Shown in pieces: positions 24,296-36,100 of a DNA stretch of 64,000 nt (its first letter is position 1; the number at the start of each line of letters is the position of its first letter). A model generated the notes under the pieces. The model did not search any database. It had not been told where the DNA came from and saw only the letters and a program-made list of their open reading frames with translations. The stretch is from Gigaspora margarita. Taxonomy: Eukaryota; Glomeromycota; Glomeromycetes; Diversisporales; Gigasporaceae. A program made the position numbers and the translations under genes. The DNA lies in the NCBI GenBank assembly GCA_009809945.1, contig WTPW01000410.1, positions 4,256-68,255 on the forward strand, in the 5' to 3' direction.

Positions 24296-24893
24296 TTAGC
24301 ATAGCTTTGGGTTTCGCTAGTGATATGGTACTGGCACACGGTGGATTATAGTACCAAGGCTAAGAGGCTTCTCGCGACACTTACGCCTCAAGGCTTGGGA
24401 AAAGCCGCCTCTACCTTTCGCCTCAAAGGAATGAAGTCATAGTGAGGTCATCGTAAGAGAGAAGCGAAATTCAATAGAGATAGAGTAGTTAGTCTAAAAT
24501 CATGTATTTATTAAGAGGGAAAAAAAGTATATAATACCCTCCTTTTCGCCTCAATAAAAGATTAACTCTTGGAGAGTTCAGATTTGACTTATAACCTTCG
24601 AAATACGAATAGAAGTGTTAAGAAGTTTCTGTTGTCTCTTAAACCCATTTGTTATAGTAAAATCGCTTATTGAACTTACCCCGTACCCGTGGAATATTTG
24701 TTATTCCAAAAAGTCGTAACCCGCCTTTTGAACTCATTTTAGTTTATAACCCAGTTAGAGAAAGAAAGATCAAATTAATCACCTTTTATATTAACCCATC
24801 CATCGATTAATCCCTTTGATTGCCTGATTTATCCAACAATCAATCGCCCCATTGTTCAACTAATCACCTGCATCAATCCAATTTCGCCCATGA
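24296..24893. other. No supported gene
   Basis: It contains scattered ttcgcctcaa words, the complement of the GGCGAA words at 22740-23500. No reading frame is convincing. Confidence 0.4.
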
Positions 24894-25127
24894 TCACGTG
24901 TCGATCGTTAATTATTAAGGGAATTGCTACCGACACAGCAACACGTGACTTATCGACACAGCAATGACCAGTATTACCTAAAATTCATGCTAACCTAACC
25001 TTAACTCGGGCCACTGCTGTGTCGATAAGACGTGTATGCTGTGTCCGTAGCTTTTCCCATTATTAACGATCGTATTCACCCCAAGATCACGTGTCGATCG
25101 TTAATAATATTAACGATCGTATTCAAC
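24894..25127. repeat. Tandem copies of a palindromic site, one filled by a MITE
   Basis: gatcacgtgtcgatcgtta at 24894 leads into the MITE at 24919-25058, after which attattaacgatcgtattca completes the site. A second, empty copy follows at 25084-25127 with the same flanks. The core CGATCGTTAATNATTAACGATCG is a near-perfect palindrome. Confidence 0.85.
24919..25058. mobile_element. hAT-like MITE (140 bp), TIR GGGAA(T/A)(T/A)GCTA
   Basis: A perfect 8-bp duplication ATTATTAA (24911-24918 and 25059-25066). The inverted ends contain gacacagca..gtgacttatcgacacagca. The first 11 bases match the element at 7805-8769. Confidence 0.9.
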
Positions 25128-25685
25128 CCTTTCACCAAGCACCCTAAAATAAAAGCAGATTTATATAAGTAGAGTGGAATTAGCCTCACTCCAAGAAACA
25201 TATACAAGAAAAAGAAGATATACTTAGCTTTGTTTAACCACGCCGCAACAAGACCTAAACGAACCTCGAGACCCGGACCAAATCTTCCACGCCTCTCTCT
25301 GCTTACCACTTCGAGTATCAAGAGCCTTGTTGGAGTATTAGAGATTGGTTTAGTTAGACCTTGGTTAGTTGTATTTTATTTGATTAGCCGATTGCCAACA
25401 CCTCCACAACGTACGTATAGTTCGATGGATTTAATTTCTTTGACCGGTCATTGATTAAACACAAAAAAGTAAATAACACAACAATATAACATCTGTTAGT
25501 ATTATTAAGAGTTCTCTTATGAGCCGTACGGAGTGTGTGATCAGTATATGATTAAAAAACATTGTGTAACCAACACTTTTGAGAGGCACCTAGAATAAAT
25601 GTCCAAAGAAACTAGTAGGTTGATCATTCTGTGACCTTGCCCAGCGTACTAAGTCTTAATTAGTTCTTTTCAACTATATAGTGTA
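25128..25685. other. No supported gene
   Basis: One frame of about 90 codons (25187-25454, plus) lacks an ATG before its most regular part and has no known domain, so I do not call it. Confidence 0.4.
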
Positions 25686-25798
25686 GTATGAATACAAACT
25701 ACGTATCAAGCGGCTTGATACGTAGTTTGTTATTCATACCATATGTCTAAAAGGCAAGCGGCATACCTTTTAGACATATGGCATGCCCATGGGCATGC
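25686..25798. repeat. Three consecutive palindromes
   Basis: (1) 25686-25739: 16-bp perfect arms CAAACTACGTATCAAG / CTTGATACGTAGTTTG around CGG, extended by gtatgaata / tattcatac. (2) 25740-25780: 15-bp perfect arms catatgtctaaaagg / ccttttagacatatg around 11 nt. (3) 25781-25798: GCATGCCCATGGGCATGC, perfect. All three are immediately adjacent. Confidence 0.9.
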
Positions 25799-26875
25799 TC
25801 CAGCCCTGTGCCCGAACCCCTACGTTGGGTAAATAGATCCACCTATTGTAAATAGATGCGCTGTTGGGTAAATAGATGTGCCTTCATTATCTTAAAATTT
25901 TATCACTATTATCATAGTAAATATTAATCATGTGATAATCTTGTCCCATTATCACATTTTTACTGTGGAAAATATATTAGTTTCGAAAACATTTACTGTG
26001 ATAGATTAAAATGAAATCAGTTAAAATGAAATATGTATGGTATAAAAAAATTGACAGGCTGCTGAAAAAAATAACAATTTTTGGAGCGCATTTTTTAGGG
26101 TAGGGGTTAAGGTTAGAAGTTAGTTTTAGAGTAGAGTTTATATTAGACTGTTAAATAGAAACCCACATTTCATGATCTTTACATCTAATTTATTAACAGC
26201 TAATTTCGCGTGAAATAAGTACTGCATAATTTTGTATTAGAATTGTTAAGAATTAACGTATTTTGAAAATAGGTAGGAGTTTTCAAGCCGAATCTGGAAT
26301 TAAGAATGTCAAATAAAAGAAATAAAATTTTTAAATTTGATAACTTACATTTTATAGCTCTTTTTTAATGTAATTTGAAACATGATTAACAATAAATGTG
26401 ATCACACACTACACTCGTTAGTTAAAGCGGAACTCTTGCTATAACAGTGTGTTTTATTGAAAATTTAAATGTTATATTATATAATGTTATAATGGAAATT
26501 CATTAGAATTGTTCGTACTTCTCGGGTAGAGTGTATATAAATGAGAGTATTCAGATCTCGACCAGAAATGAAATATATAACTTACTTCAAAATAAATATA
26601 TTAACTATTTTAGCTTGATTCTGAAACCTCTAACTTTTTTATCGTTTTATAAAAATTCATATGTAGATTTCCCATATAAAAAAAAAGTTCGTTCAATTTC
26701 TGACCTTTTACCTTTGACCAATTGAGTGAAGTGCATGAAAACGTCTTTAATTGTTTTTTGTTTTATCCTACATAAAAAAAAAAGTATAAATATGCAAACT
26801 ATAAATTTTGTATTTTATAATTTTTTTTATAAGATTCCTGTGATTCAAGTATTCGACCTTAATGCATTTATAATT
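25799..26875. other. Gene-free, with one dispersed repeat
   Basis: About 26070-26150 (tttttggagcgcattttttag, then ggggttaaggttagaagtta) resembles 32850-32925. Small frames at 26531-26875 are AT-rich and show no domain. Confidence 0.45.
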
Positions 26876-27021
26876 ATGTTGTATTTTAGTTTTTTATATT
26901 TTAGTTTTTCTCTTAAATTTTACTTCTGCTTTTATTCCAGTTGGAAGAGAAAGTCATTCCTCAGTCCTTATCGATAGGAAATTATACTTTATCGGTGGAT
27001 TTCGTTTTTATTATTCTGATG
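26876..27021 (+). pseudogene. First exon of a secreted kelch-repeat protein, frameshifted
   Basis: From the ATG at 26876 a hydrophobic leader (MLYFSFLY..) runs in one frame. After a T-tract the neighbouring frame continues the leader (FLLNFTSAFIPVG) into RESHSSVLIDRKLYFIGGF, a kelch blade with the diagnostic GG after a hydrophobic strand. The exon ends at 27021 before a GTAAATATT donor, and a possible acceptor TTTTTAACAG is at 27082-27091. Beyond it the sequence turns into the tandem repeats at 27124 and no second kelch blade is seen. A one-base slip in a T run between the leader and the blade would explain the frame change. Probably a truncated duplicate of a larger kelch gene. Confidence 0.55.
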
Positions 27022-27123
27022 GTAAATATTACTCTAGTTAATATTTTGTAAATAAATTAATAATTAATTTAAATATTGATTACTTTTTAACAGAATTAAA
27101 TTAATTATTTATAAATATGTATC

Positions 27124-27560
27124 GAGATTTGAAATCTCATGTTGAATGATTTGATTACGATATCACCTTTAAATAATGTTTTAATTCATTAAAAAAAAAA
27201 AATCACGGCACTGTTTTTGGATATATTCTTTTTTTTTTTATTATTAATAAAAAATAATTTTGCTCATAATTTATTATTTTATTATTATTATTAATTATTT
27301 ATTATCATTGAGATTCGTAATCTCATGTTGAACAATTCAATCACAATATCACTTTTAATTAGATGAATCATAATATTTTTTTAAAAAAAATCACGGCACG
27401 TAGTTGTTGATTATGTTTTCTAAATAAATTAATTGTTTTATGATTTTGTGATTCGAAATCTCGTGTTGAACAATTTGATCACGATATCATTTTCTATTAG
27501 ACTTGCCCAGAAGTTACTGGATCATAACATTTAAAAAAAAAATCACGGCACATATCAATT
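27124..27560. repeat. Three diverged tandem units
   Basis: Each unit has gat(t)tgaaatctcatgttgaac near its start and ends in an A-run plus atcacggcac; the ends are near 27213, 27400 and 27550. The spacing is 150-185 bp. Confidence 0.8.
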
Positions 27561-28036
27561 TTTAAAATCATGATATATAAAACGTTAATAACACGTGATG
27601 TTATTTCGAATTTTCGAATGAGTGAGAAGTAATACATATTATTAGTCTTATTATTATTTATTAACGTCTTGTGATATTTTTTTATTTCGTTCTCTTGACT
27701 TGTAAGATGTTGATCATTTAAAGCATAAAAATAAAAAAAAAGAACTTTCTATGAACCGTTTATTTTTTTCATTTTTATGCTTCCCATGTGATAAAATTTG
27801 GATAAGAAGGCTCTCTCTGCTCGCTCTCTTCACTCGCCCAGCTCTTTATGCTCTTGAGCTCTTCATGCTCTTGAGTGAGACATCCAAAACGTTTTATTTC
27901 CCGTGTAACAGAGCCATAACAAATCGGGAAAGAAATTGCACAAAGCACATCTATAATAATCCAAGATCTTCCACTAAACCATATCGAGAATATTGATAGT
28001 AATACGAAATTAGAGCCACCTTGTGAAAGGGTTAAC
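27561..28036. repeat. Diverged relative of the 11936-13790 duplication
   Basis: Contains ctctttatgctcttgagctc, then catccaaaacgttttatttc and cgtgtaac, in the same order as the ends of the units at 12640-12740 and 13550-13660. Frames on both strands are by-products. Confidence 0.5.
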
Positions 28037-28044
28037 AAATTTAG

Positions 28045-29287
28045 GGGACGTCTAAAGCGGAGCAGATTCTTATAATTTTATTTTATCGAATTAACTTTAG
28101 GGTTAGGGCATCCTAGGTTAGGGTTAGACAGGTTTTAGGTTGTAATATATAAGCAAACTTGCCTTCCTGACATTTTTAATTAAAACATATGGGCGGATTT
28201 TGACCGATTTATGTGATATAAAAATGTGATAATTTCTCACATGATTGATAAACATTCATGTGATTGGCTAATTTGGTAGATTATTTTGAATAATCAAATC
28301 GTCAAAGAAAATAAAAAAAATTANAAAAATTCAATATGTGAACATAAGTAAATAATTAATTACAATACTATGAACAAACTTTAATTTTTATTTATCGCAT
28401 ATTTTAAACAGTAAATTTATTATAATTTTTTCATAATCAATGGTATGGTTTTACTAGAAATGCGTTCTTTGAATCTATATTTTTCGATTAAATATTTTAA
28501 CAAAACAACACTACTAGTATTTACTATCTGCCTTCACATTCACTAACCCAACAAGCTTAATTCTAGAATATTAAATTAAAACAAGATATTAGTATTAATA
28601 ATTTTGATACAATAATATTTTAAAGATTTTGAATAAACGATACATATAAGATTCTTTTTTAAAATTAAACTTACGTTGAATACCTTTTTTTTCAAGTTGA
28701 CTACTCCGCATACAATATTATATGCATAAACTAGCAACAGCAAAAGTAGAATTATAAAGTAGTCTTTTAAAAAAGCTTATTCAAAGTCGAATCAGTGAAT
28801 TTTCATTGCTATTATAAAACGTTAAGTTTTTTTAAAAAAATATTGTTATGTTGGTTTAAATTCTACATGTATTAAAATTTATATGTATACTCATCTCCAA
28901 CTCATCTCCAACTCATCTCCAACTCATCTCCAACTCATCTCCAACTCATCTCCAACTCATCTCCAACTCATCTCCAACGTCTAGCTTTAGTTCTTTGATT
29001 GGTTAAAAGAGATTGTTTTTTTTTAGCATTATCGATTATCATAAATAAAAAATTTGATTGGTAAGGATTGTTGCACAAAGTTGAAGATCTTAATCACGTT
29101 ATTTACAAATGTCACNTTCTAAAATATGATTGGTAATATTTGTTGAAGATCTTAATCACTTTATTCGTAAATATCACAGAAATCAGTGTAAATCCGCCCA
29201 TATGAATTTGCTTCGCCGAAGATCATCAAATTCGATAATTTGATTGGCCGATTGTCACGTGATTCTGCTCCGCTTTAGATGACCCCC
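28045..29287. mobile_element. hAT-like non-autonomous element, TIR GGG.C.TCTAAAGCGGAGCA
   Basis: A perfect 8-bp duplication AAATTTAG (28037-28044 and 29288-29295). The ends share tctaaagcggagcaga in inverted orientation, and a second inverted pair (catatgggcggattt at 28187, its complement at about 29190) lies further in. It contains ttagggttagg motifs near 28100 and the minisatellite at 28890. No transposase frame. Confidence 0.9.
28890..28977 (+). repeat. 11-bp minisatellite, 8 units
   Basis: CTCATCTCCAA is repeated eight times without a change. Confidence 0.95.
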
Positions 29288-29512
29288 AAATTTAGTAGTT
29301 ATCCTGTACTATCTTTTTATAAATAATGTAAAAATAAGTATAATATATCAGTTATCCAATATGTCACATGTAAATTTTTTACATATAAAATTTTAAAAAA
29401 TTATATATAAAATTAATATAAACTTTGAAGCTTTGATGTTTCTCAACCTACATATTAATTTAAAATTAAATTTTGTGATTATATAGAGCAAAAGAAGGGG
29501 AATAAAAAAACT

Positions 29513-31082
29513 AGTGCTTCAATCCATAATCTGATCAATTCGGATTGATCTGATAATCCAGATTTTGAATACAGATATCCATATCTGTTAATTTTAAATG
29601 AATAGATCCATAATCCATATCAGATTAAGAATAAGAATTATCTGGGTTACAATCCTAGAAATCGTTTATGTGATTGGTCAATTTAAAGGTAAAGTACAAT
29701 GTACACATAAGAAAATCGAACATGTTAAAATTTTCTATAGCTGTACATTGCATACATTTTATCAGTTAGATCTTTTTGTAGATTGGTAATGGTTATTCAA
29801 ATTATTTTTGAGAGGTGAATTAATTATTTTTATTTAAATATTTTTATGCTTATTGTTTTATTCATTATTATCTTTCCTTATCAAGTCATTATTATTTGTT
29901 CTTTGGTGTTATTATTTGACCATTGGGTCAGTAGTAGATAGTAAGACTTTTTGCTTATCAGAATTAAAGTGAAACCAAGAAATTTGCTAATACTTTCCTT
30001 TTGTAGTTCCTGTTTTTTGTTAACTTGTGTTTGGAAGTGGAACTAAGATGTAGTAAATACTGTATTTTTTTCTATTTGTTTTTGTAAAATTGAACTCACT
30101 TTTTTTTTGTTGAGTACAATGAATCTTTGATGTCACAGGTGGGCTAGAGAAAGAAGAACTGGAACATGGGTAAATACTTCTTATTTTTTTGTAGAGTATG
30201 ATGAATTTTCAGCATATGACTTGGTTTTGCTAAACTTTGTTAGATAAATACTTGCCCTTTTCTTTTATTTTCATTAACATGATTACTACTTTTTTTTTTT
30301 TGTAAAGTATGACATCACCATATGTCATAAAGAATGATTACAGAATATCTAGAATAGGTTTAAAACAACAATTAGCATGATTTGGAAGAATAGAATGTTT
30401 CATATAAACAACATAACATTATTAAACTTGATTCTTTTACATCTTTCACTATTACAATTTTTTAATACCTTTTCATAATTTTATTACACTAAATCTATCA
30501 ACTAAATGTAACCACTTGAAGTATACTTGTCATTATTCTCTATGAGTATGATTTGTCATTCTTTTATTCAAAAAACAAGATTGATAATATTAAAAGTAGA
30601 TTGATCTAAAAATAATAGAAATTTATTTGAATTGAATACATATTGCACAAGTTGTTATATCATACCCACTGCTATTTAAATCCCATTTAAGACTATTCTG
30701 GTGATTACAATGCAAAGCCACAGATAATAAAGATTAAAAAATATTATTATTAACTACTAGTACAAATGCAATTTATATCTGTTATTCTCTGCATATAATT
30801 GTATAGGTTTTTGCAGCTAGCTTTATGCAGAGATTTGACAAGATAATTGTCAAGTAGTTCTTCGATCCTATTTTTTAAAAACTATTCTGACTAAATAATA
30901 AAGAATCATAAATGCACATATGTAGGATTTTCGAAAATTGTGATTTTTGATTGGCTAGTTAATAAATTTTTATGAATTGAATTTGAATTTACTAATTCAG
31001 ATTATTACCAGTTTTATCTGAATACATAAAAGAGAATCTGAATTTAATCTGAATTGCTTTTTAAAAGTAGAATTGCAGCTCT
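29513..31082. mobile_element. hAT-like element nested in the foldback's left arm
   Basis: A perfect 8-bp duplication AAAAAACT (29505-29512 and 31083-31090), and inverted ends AGTGCTTCAATCC / AGAGCTGCAATTC. Subterminal AATCTGA(T/A) words occur in both orientations at both ends. 1,570 bp with no recognisable transposase; a few short exon-like pieces near 30135-30240 are not convincing. Confidence 0.85.
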
Positions 31083-31253
31083 AAAAAACTATTTCTGCCA
31101 AGTTATAGTTCTGCTATTTTGTACAAATTGAAAATATAACTTTAACAAATCAAATATTTTTAATTTTAAAATAATAAGTATATGTAAAAACATGCTCTGA
31201 ACAACTTTACTTAGGAAACAGAAGTAGATTACTTTGTAAAAAAAATGGGTTAG

Positions 31254-31416
31254 AGTGCTGACATTTATTACCTAATATCCATTTACTATAGAGGCCTACT
31301 CTCTACCTCTAGGTAATATATTTAGCTAAATTTGATTGGCTATAATTTTTTTATATAAGTTAAGGTATTGCTTGACCCCCCACCCTGAAAATATTACCTA
31401 ATAAATGTTAGCACCC
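31254..31416. mobile_element. MITE with TTA duplication, TIR GAGTGCTGACATTTATTA
   Basis: 163 bp with inverted ends (gagtgctgacatttattacc; ggtgctaacatttattagg as complement), flanked by TTA at 31251-31253 and 31417-31419. The mirror position in the right arm (about 32145) lacks it, which shows the empty site. A 3-bp TTA duplication suggests PIF/Harbinger. Confidence 0.85.
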
Positions 31417-31627
31417 TTACCTATGTGCTAAAATTAAAATTTTTAACTTTTCAATATAAAAGTTTTTTTTATTAGGTAACCTAGTTTGGGCTCTTAAGCA
31501 GTTTAGCATGTAATTCTATTTATATTAAAGTCAAAATGCATTATTTTTTAACCTTTTACTAAGTGAAAAATGGGTTAAAGTAAAAAAAAATTTTAAAAAA
31601 AAATTTTTTAAAAAAAAAAGAATGTTT

Positions 31628-31958
31628 GTTGCTAGTGGTAATAGTTTCTGGTACATGATTGACCAATTAGATAATGTACTATAATAATCAAAACAAAAAT
31701 AAAGTATTGAAACTTACTATTATTAGAGTCAGGGTTAGAGCAATAGTTAAAATTTAAGTAAAGCTTAGTATATTGTAAAATTTTAGAAATTTTGCAAAAA
31801 ATTTTTTTTTGTATAAAAAAAAGTAATTTCATAAACAAAATATTAAGTTAGAAGTAATTTTTTAAAAAAATCAAGTTTTTATATTTTTTTTCTTTATACA
31901 TAATCTATTGATCTAATTGGTCAATTATACTCTAGTGACTGTTATCACTAGTAACAAA
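31628..31958. mobile_element. MITE with long TIRs, centre of the foldback
   Basis: Ends gctagtggtaatagtttctg and the complement of cagtga..actagtaac, continuing through attgaccaattagat. The interior has agagtcagggttagagc, gtaaaattttagaaattttg and gtataaaaaaaagtaatttc. The same family occurs at 51020-51322. Confidence 0.75.
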
Positions 31959-32486
31959 TAAATTTACTTTTAAAAAAATTTTTTTCTAACTTTAACACTA
32001 TTTTTCACTTAGTAAAAGGTTTGAGAAAATGTGTTTTGATCTTAATATAAGTAGAATTATATGCCAAACAACTTTGCTTAAGAGCCCAAATTAGGTTACC
32101 TAATAAAAAAAAATGAAAAGTTAAAAATTTTAATTTTAATACATAAATAACTCATTTTTCTTACAAGTAATTTACTTTTATCTCCTAAGTAAAGTTGTTC
32201 AGAGCATGTTTTTATATATACTTATTATTTTAAAATTAAAAAATATTTGTTTTTGTTAAAGTTATATTTTTGATTTGTGCAAAAATAGCAGAACTGTAAC
32301 TTGGCAAAAAAGGTTTTTATTTTCTTTTTTTTTGCTCTATATAATCATAAAATATAATTTTAAATTAATATAGATTGAAAAACATCAAAGCTTCAAAGTT
32401 TATAGTAATTTTATATAAACTAAATTTATATCTAATATTGTATGACAAATCAGATGACCAATATATTAATAATCAGACTTTAAATA

Positions 32487-32670
32487 CAGTCAACTCCTGC
32501 AATAGTCACACCTGAAATAATCACATTTTCTTGAGACTATATACCAATCATTTGAAGTAATATAAAATTAACTCTCGTTATAATCACATGATGTGACTAT
32601 TATTATGTTTCTCTTGCTATAGTCACGTCAAGTTTCTGCCAGTCAGTGTGACTATAGCGGGAGTAGACTG
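32487..32670. mobile_element. pogo-like MITE (184 bp), TIR CAGTCAACTCCTGCAATAGT
   Basis: TA on both sides (32485-32486; 32671-32672) and ends CAGTCAACTCC / CAGTCTACTCC. The word atagtcaca / tgtgactat recurs several times in both orientations. CAGT-n-nACTC-C ends with a TA duplication fit pogo/Tc1-mariner. Confidence 0.85.
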
Positions 32671-32799
32671 TACTAAATAGTAAATAATTAATTCAGGTAA
32701 TCTAAGTAACAATAGTTATATTCTAGTTAATATCTGGAATAGATTATCTGAGTAATTCTTATATATATAATAATTAATTTTATTAATATTTGTGGCAGA

Positions 32800-33010
32800 T
32801 TAAAATAAAAAATATATATATAGTATAAAATCTTGAAAACTAAATATTTTTGAGGTGCATTTTTTAAAGTTAGAGGTTAGGGTTAGGGTTTAGTTTTAAT
32901 AAAACTTATAATAAACAAGTATTAGTGGGTTTTAGAAGATTAGCAGGTTAAGTAGAAAATATAGATTTCATTTTAAATTATAATTTGTGACAATATTTAT
33001 TATTAAATAC
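32800..33010. repeat. Dispersed repeat with TTAGGG words
   Basis: tttttgaggtgcatttttta followed by gttagggttagggtttagtt resembles 26070-26150. Confidence 0.5.
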
Positions 33011-33159
33011 TATATATTTATATATTATAAACAAAAAAAAGCTATAGTAAAATTTCTATAAATACAATATGTACTGACAAGCTTACAATGTGCATTTAGG
33101 AGATATTGCATTTAAAAAAAGCTAATTAAATTGTAGCATTTGTCTTTACAAAAATCTTT

Positions 33160-36100
33160 ACCAGCCGCCTGGACAAAATAATTCAACAAACAACCTTCTT
33201 TCTAATTTAAATTTCGCAGCTACTAAAAACTCTTCAACACATATACCAATTCAAATTTTACATAATACTATCAAACATTACATCTCCATAACAAAGAAGC
33301 ATGGATACTATTTCAAGACATGTTTAAAGCATTTGATAGAATCAATATCAGATGCTTACAAGATGCTTGTCGAAGAATTGGTATCCCTAATTCTGGCATT
33401 AATTTAATAGCTGAACTGCATACCTCTCATGCAGCTAAAGTAATTACAGCTTATGGACTTACATCACTAGTTCCTATTATCTCTGGTATTGAACAAGGAA
33501 AAACCTACTCTCTTCTCCTCTAGAAGATTTACTATAATTCTATTCTTGCTTTTATTGCTCAAAAATATAATAATCAATTTCTAAAAATCTCTTCCTCTTC
33601 ATCACTTGATACAATTTTCAATACAACCCCAACTACTATTACTATCCCTCCTTTAGCCTATATGGATGACACAGTGTGGCATTGTGAACATCCAGAAACT
33701 CTACAAAATATTCTTAATGATGTCTCTATCTTATATAAAATTAATAACATTGAAGTTAACCCTACCAAATCTGATCTACTCCATATCCTCTCCAAAAACT
33801 CAAAAACAACTAATCACAAACTTCTTTATAACAATCAAACAATTACTTCTCGCAAACCTGAAGATATAATTAGATACCTAGGTATCTTCTATGATGGCAA
33901 AGGCTCAACCAAACCAACTTTAGATATGATATATAATAAAATAGAAAACTTTCTAATTCTTATTAGATACAAAAAATTGTTACCTTCACAAATATCTTCC
34001 TTATTCAACCTTATACTTCAACACTCTTTAGAATATCTTTTACAAATTGTTCTTATTCATAAAAATATACAAACCAAACTCTCCTGATTACTTTCTATAC
34101 AAACAAAAAAAAAGCTCTCACTAGCCAAGAACACTAATAACAACTCACTCACAAATTCACTTGCCTTTAATTTACCTACTTTTACTAATTTAATTCAAAA
34201 AGTCAGTATCTCTAATATCGAACGTATTTTTAATACCTTCCCACTTCTCTCAGACATTGGTATCGCTCGAATCAAATCCTGGCTATTAAAAACTTGGTCT
34301 CCTAAACTTACTAAAAAAACTCTCATTTTGCATTATCGAAAAATACAAAACTATACTCTTCTTTTCTATCTTGCACAACTAGCTAAAAATAATATAACAA
34401 TTTTCTTTATTCCTTCAATTATAACATTTTTACCTTCTCTTCCTGAACATACACACCTAATCTATGATATACTCCCTACAACTCCTAATAATCTTACAAT
34501 TAATAGCCTTAGAAACAACAAAAGTTATTCATTGAACAAATTACAACCACAAATAATAACTCTTTCCTTCCTTGAAACAATATATATCTTTGAACAAACA
34601 AAACAACTAGAGGTCGCCAACCTTCTTGGCTCACTCGACTTACTCAAATACTACAACTTAACTCTATCCATATTACATGGCCACATATTAAACTACCCTC
34701 AAGAAATAGCTTCATCAATACAACTGATCTAATATCTCCTTCCAACTTACTTCCTTACCAACTACTATTCAATAATCAAGATAAAATCATCTTGCAATTA
34801 AACAAATCTCAGCAAACTACTCTCTATAAAATTAATCAATCTAGTGAAACATCTATAGGACAATCAAACCTTTTAGAAATTACTAATCTCCCATGGAATT
34901 TCAAATCTATAAATCTTCCATATAGACAAATCAAGTTTAGTAGACTTCTTTTACAAATAGACTATAAAAAAATTCTTGCTATAATTGATATCTTCAACAA
35001 CTTAGACTTGCCCTTACTTCCCTCCCCCTATCAACTCCAAATTAATATTCTCTCTCATGAGATACATCTTATATATCATAGTATTAAAACCCCTTACTAC
35101 CAAAATCAACTAATTCAAACATACAACAATATCCTTAATCTAAATACAATTCACCTTAACTTTTTTACTGACGCTTCTATTAAAAATCTTCAATCCTCAA
35201 ATATCAAATCTGGTATAGGCTGGATTTGTGAAAATGACCCTTCTATCTACATTAATGCAGCAATAAATCCTTCTTCAGACTCTTCTCACTCTGAATTATT
35301 AGCAACTATTCCTCTTTTACTTGCTATACCAATAACTCTGCTATTACAATATATATTGATAACTTATCTGCAATCAAAAACCTAATCAATCCTCCTTCCT
35401 TTAAACTTATTCAAAACAAAAACTGGGATATAATCTCAATTATTAACTCGATTAAATCTACAAAAAACATTTCTATTACTCCTATCAAAGTTGAATCACA
35501 TTCAACTAGTTCTTTGTATAACCAAGCTGTCCTGCTAGCAAAACAAGGCTCTGATAAACCTATAATAGAAATCTCCTATACATACTTCAAACCACCTACT
35601 CACTTTTTATAGAACAATTATATAATAACACACAAAGCTCGCTCCTTTATCAAAAATATTATCAAAATTCAAGAACTAACATCTTGGTTATCTCTTAAAT
35701 TTTTTAACAATTATACCTTAGATATAAACTGGAACTTAACTTTTAAAATACTTAAATCGTTAGAATACAACTCTTCTCTATACTGCTTCTATATCAAAAT
35801 TCTAACAAACAACCTCCCAACAATGCAAAACCTTAATATCTGCTACCCAAATCTATATACAACAAATCAATATTGTAAATGCTCTTCAATTGAAGATACT
35901 CTCCATATACTCCTATGTTCCAAAAATACTGAAAATATCTAACAATTGCTTATTAATATAATTAATAACACACTTCAACAATCCCAATTAGTATCGATTT
36001 TAGATATTACACTTCTTAATACCCTTTCATTACTATCAACTAACTCTACTAATATACAATACAACTTCCTTATGCCTACCATTCTAGGAATATACTCCAA

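Larger units (their letters stand above)
29338..32465. mobile_element. Large foldback element with nested insertions
   Basis: The left arm (29338-29511 continued at 31083-31620) and right arm (about 31960-32465) are inverted copies, for example ctttgaagctttgatgtttc against gaaaaacatcaaagcttcaa, and ctaagtaaagttgttcagag against its complement at 31195. The left arm is interrupted by the elements at 29513-31082 and 31254-31416; the right arm shows both empty sites. The centre holds the MITE at 31628-31958. No coding sequence is recognised. Confidence 0.8.

Noticed and set aside
25187..25454. Protein gene on the plus strand (and an overlapping minus frame at 25076-25321)
   Set aside because: No ATG precedes the regular part of the plus frame, no domain is recognised, and the two frames shadow each other.
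30135..30240. Two small exons (WARERRTGTW frame) between AG and GT sites
   Set aside because: Splice-like dinucleotides are expected by chance in this DNA, and no homologous family is recognised.
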